Of a DNA stretch of 7,486 nt, positions 4,998 through 7,486 are shown one piece after another. The notes beneath the pieces are model-generated. The model ran no database searches. It was not told the origin of the DNA and worked only from the letters and a program-made list of their open reading frames with translations. The first letter of the stretch is position 1, and every line of letters begins with the position of its first letter. This DNA is from Parachlamydiales bacterium (GTDB lineage: Bacteria > Chlamydiota > Chlamydiia > Chlamydiales > Rhabdochlamydiaceae). The DNA lies in NCBI GenBank assembly GCA_020050965.1, contig JAGVJV010000270.1:1-7486 (forward strand). Direction: 5' to 3'. The translations under genes were made by a program, and so were the position numbers.

Positions 4998-7250
4998 CTA
5001 TTCCTCTATTTTGGGCAGGCCAATCAAGATGCGGCGCGGTTTAGCACCTTCTTGTGGTCCGATTACCCCTTTTTGTTCTAATTCATCCATCAGAGAAGCT
5101 GCTCTGGCATAGCCGATTTTCAATTTCCTCTGGAGGAAAGTGGTCGACGCCGTTCCAGTATCCACCACAATTGAGCGGGCCTCATCATAGAGGCTGTCTT
5201 TCCCCTCATCGGATGTTTGCAACTCCTCTCTTGGCATCCTATCAAAAGAGGGAATTAAATATTTAGGGGGAGCCTGATTGCAGATGAAAGAGACCACCTG
5301 ATTGATCTCGTCATCGCTGATGTAGGTCCCTTGCGCACGGATCAGATGCGATGAGCCGGGGGGCAAAAAGAGCATGTCTCCGTTTCCAAGCAGACTTTCG
5401 GCGCCGCTGTCGTCGAGAATGATTTGGGAGTTAATGCGAGAGGCCACTTTAAATGCGATGCGGGTTGGGAAGTTGGCTTTGATGAGGCCTGTGATCACTT
5501 CGCGCGAGGGGCGCTGCGTCGCCAGAATCAGGTGGATCCCGACGGCGCGTGCCATCTGAGCGATACGAGCAATCGGCGTTTCAAGATCAGAATCGGCTGC
5601 CATCATTAAGTCGGCAAACTCGTCGATGATCGCCACGAGTTTGGGCATCGATTCGGGAATAGGGATATCGAGCGATTCTTCAAATTGGACATCCCGTTTG
5701 CGCATGTTAAAGGCAGCGATGTTGCGCAGGCCAAGCTGCTTGAGAATTTCGTAGCGGAGTTGCATCTCTTTGACCAGCCAATTGAGCGCTGCAAAGGCCC
5801 CATGCGCTTCGGTGATGACCGGGGCGATCATATGGGGGAGATTGGTATAGCCAGTTAGTTCGACTTTTTTCGGATCGACCATCAGAAGTTTGATCTCATC
5901 GGGTCTGGCATTCATAACGATTGACATGACAATCGTATTGATGCAGACCGATTTTCCAGAACCTGTCGCGCCGGCGATGATGCAGTGGGGCATTTTGGCC
6001 AGGTCGCTCATCACGATTTCGCCTGTCACCGTTTTCCCGAGCAGGATCGGAATCTGCGCCTTCTGCTTTCCTTGCTGATAGTACTGAAGCAGTTCTCTAA
6101 AACCTACCTCCTGAGGTATCAGAGAGGGGATTTCTACGCCCACGACCGCTTTCCCAGGAATTGGCGCGATGATGCGGATCGATTTGGCTTGCAGATTGAG
6201 TGCGATGTCATTTTCAAGCGCTTTAATTTTTTGTACCTTGACCCCAACAGAGGGCTGCACTTCAAACGATGTGATGGTCGGGCCGCAGTGGATATCGCCC
6301 ACCTTGGCTTCGATTCCAAAGCTCATCAGAGTCTCTTCCAAAAGGGCAGCTTGCCTGCGCAGATCTTTCTTCAGAAGCGCCGGATCGACCTGCTTGGGAA
6401 CGCGCAACATCGTTGCTGGGGGCAAGGTAAATGCAGCAAAATCGCCATTGGCTACCCTCTGCGCTTTGATCGCCGCTTCCCTTTTGGTGGGTGCTGGAGT
6501 AGGAGCAGGAGCAAGTTCTTTTTTCTTTGGGGCCGGCATCACTTTAATTTCTGAGAAAAGAGGGACCGGTTCTACTGAAAGAACAGGGGGCTCAACCTCT
6601 TTTTTCGGGAGTTTAAAATCTTTTGCAGACTTATAAGCCCAGAATCCCAATTTCTTCAGTTTTTCCCAAACCTTCACCGCAGGGATTTCCATGAAGAGCA
6701 GTGCTGAGACAATTGCGATGATTGAAAAGGTAATTCCTATGCCCACATTGCTCAGCAGATGCTTCAGATTATACATGGGCAAATCGGTATAGAGATAATA
6801 GAGCGGCACGCCCCCCAGATTATGTCGGATATGCATGTGGGGATAGGGCTGATTCAAAACGATCGTATCGACCCGCACCTTGTGGAGCAAAATGTCGGGG
6901 AACGGAAGCTTGTTCTCGGCAATTAAATTAAGGAGAATACAGAAGGCAAAGAGAAAGCTGCCGAAATAAAAATTCTTAGGCGTGATTCGCTCTTCATTGC
7001 TGCGACTCAAAGTAATTACACCCAAATAGCCCAAATAAAACATCAGGAGAAAGCTTCCCAGCCCAAAGACATAAGTGAAAGCAAAAGCGATCCCATGGCC
7101 AACTAGCCCAAGCCAATTATCACGCGGAGCATCGTTGTGGAAGCTAAATAGCGAGAGCTGCATCACGATCGAAAGCCCAAGGAGAAAAAGCCCCTTTGCC
7201 TCTGGGTGGCGCTGAAAGAATGACTTTTTTTCCTGTTTTTTTACGACCAT
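4998..7250 (-). CDS. ftsK: DNA translocase FtsK
   Basis: FtsK pumps chromosomal DNA at the division septum, hexameric and anchored in the inner membrane. The 750-residue protein has hydrophobic segments at about 21-38, 46-81 (two spans), 94-110 and 165-187, matching the FtsK 4TM region. A short Pro/Ala/Lys linker follows (about 220-260, PAPTPAPTK). The alpha-beta motor runs from about 300 to 640: GPTITSFEVQP, Walker A GATGSGKS (427-434), VDPKKVELTGY, Walker B VAIIDEFADL (from 539) and ATQRPS (577-582). A winged-helix gamma domain (about 687-738) has LQRKLKIGYARAASL. At the three positions that read KOPS in E. coli FtsK (Asn, Arg, Glu) it has Ala715, Ser719 and Asp722. The ATG at 7250 overlaps the uppP stop by 10 bases and is preferred to an upstream TTG (7286) that lies deep within uppP. 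Neither has a clear Shine-Dalgarno, so coupling to uppP translation is likely. Confidence 0.95.
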   Translation of the reverse strand: MVVKKQEKKSFFQRHPEAKGLFLLGLSIVMQLSLFSFHNDAPRDNWLGLVGHGIAFAFTYVFGLGSFLLMFYLGYLGVITLSRSNEERITPKNFYFGSFLFAFCILLNLIAENKLPFPDILLHKVRVDTIVLNQPYPHMHIRHNLGGVPLYYLYTDLPMYNLKHLLSNVGIGITFSIIAIVSALLFMEIPAVKVWEKLKKLGFWAYKSAKDFKLPKKEVEPPVLSVEPVPLFSEIKVMPAPKKKELAPAPTPAPTKREAAIKAQRVANGDFAAFTLPPATMLRVPKQVDPALLKKDLRRQAALLEETLMSFGIEAKVGDIHCGPTITSFEVQPSVGVKVQKIKALENDIALNLQAKSIRIIAPIPGKAVVGVEIPSLIPQEVGFRELLQYYQQGKQKAQIPILLGKTVTGEIVMSDLAKMPHCIIAGATGSGKSVCINTIVMSIVMNARPDEIKLLMVDPKKVELTGYTNLPHMIAPVITEAHGAFAALNWLVKEMQLRYEILKQLGLRNIAAFNMRKRDVQFEESLDIPIPESMPKLVAIIDEFADLMMAADSDLETPIARIAQMARAVGIHLILATQRPSREVITGLIKANFPTRIAFKVASRINSQIILDDSGAESLLGNGDMLFLPPGSSHLIRAQGTYISDDEINQVVSFICNQAPPKYLIPSFDRMPREELQTSDEGKDSLYDEARSIVVDTGTASTTFLQRKLKIGYARAASLMDELEQKGVIGPQEGAKPRRILIGLPKIEE

Positions 7251-7486
7251 AAGTACAGATTCACAAGTACGCCCAATAGCATACAATACCAGGCGAAATG
7301 TTTTAAATTCCCTTTTTCAAGAAAGCTGATCGCAAAACGGATCACCAGCATTCCCGCAATGAAGGCGGCGGCAAAACCAAGCGCACAATCGAGGTTGACC
7401 TGGACAGCTTCTTCATTTTTCCAAAGGCGCAGCGTTTCGACTATATTTCCTCCCACAATCGTCGGAATGGCGAGCAAAAACGAAAA
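7241..7486 (-). CDS. uppP: undecaprenyl-diphosphatase UppP, C-terminal part (truncated by window edge)
   Basis: This is the last 81 residues of a membrane protein, open to the window end, beginning FSFLLAIPTIVGG. That is the conserved FSFLLAIP element of UppP (BacA), which dephosphorylates undecaprenyl diphosphate to recycle the lipid carrier for peptidoglycan and other envelope polymers. Two hydrophobic segments follow: about residues 32-54 (LGFAAAFIAGMLVIRFAISF) and 61-80 (FAWYCMLLGVLVNLYLW), as in the family C-terminus. The catalytic motifs and the start lie outside the window. Its TAA stop (7241-7243) falls inside the start of ftsK, a 10-base overlap typical of one operon. The family call rests on a short piece, but both the motif and the layout of the last helices agree with it. 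Confidence 0.82.
   Translation of the reverse strand, partial: FSFLLAIPTIVGGNIVETLRLWKNEEAVQVNLDCALGFAAAFIAGMLVIRFAISFLEKGNLKHFAWYCMLLGVLVNLYLWS

Noticed and set aside
5985..6554. 189-codon plus-strand open frame inside ftsK
   Set aside because: It is antisense to the conserved FtsK motor region and its translation is low-complexity Arg/Phe-rich with no domain.
7284..7286. TTG at 7284-7286 as the ftsK start
   Set aside because: It would add 12 residues overlapping the UppP C-terminus and has no ribosome binding site; the ATG at 7250 gives a typical short polar N-terminus.

Overview
The window looks like a piece of a chlamydial chromosome, most likely from the environmental (amoeba- or animal-associated) Chlamydiota rather than the genus Chlamydia. 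The reasons are a single-chain E1 alpha-beta 2-oxoacid dehydrogenase of the kind chlamydiae carry, a YycJ-family metallo-hydrolase lying near FtsK (from memory these two are neighbours in Chlamydia, CT738 and CT739), and an AT-rich MORN-repeat gene with a secretion-signal-like N-terminus. This is a judgement from protein motifs and gene order; no database was searched.

Layout, left to right. Positions 1-1644 (+) hold the 3' four fifths or so of the E1 alpha-beta fusion gene; its start lies outside the window. A small helical protein of unknown function (1602-1904, -) converges on it and overlaps its last 43 bases. A short AT-rich divergent promoter region (1905-2010) separates that gene from yycJ (2011-2784, +). 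Next comes a lineage-specific-looking MORN-repeat gene (2866-3565, +). It has an excellent promoter and Shine-Dalgarno sequence, but its reading frame is broken by one base at a GGGG tract (2995-2998). Two consecutive perfect hairpins (3603-3672) fill the convergent gap after it.

The right-hand half is a tightly packed minus-strand operon, transcribed from right to left. It contains the C-terminus of undecaprenyl-diphosphatase UppP (7241-7486, partial), FtsK (4998-7250, start overlapping the uppP stop) and a receiver-metallo-beta-lactamase fusion (3680-4996). The fusion begins with GTG one base after the ftsK stop and takes its Shine-Dalgarno sequence from the end of ftsK.

How the genes relate: UppP (lipid-carrier recycling for peptidoglycan), FtsK (division and chromosome translocation) and YycJ (a relative of WalJ, linked to cell wall and division coordination in Firmicutes) form a plausible envelope/division neighbourhood. 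The receiver-MBL fusion is co-transcribed with it. The points most worth checking are: (i) the broken MORN gene; (ii) the receiver domain whose phospho-acceptor aspartate is alanine; (iii) substitutions in the FtsK gamma helix at the positions that read KOPS in E. coli; and (iv) a probable leaderless promoter for the small helical gene. No RNA gene, insertion sequence or CRISPR array was seen.
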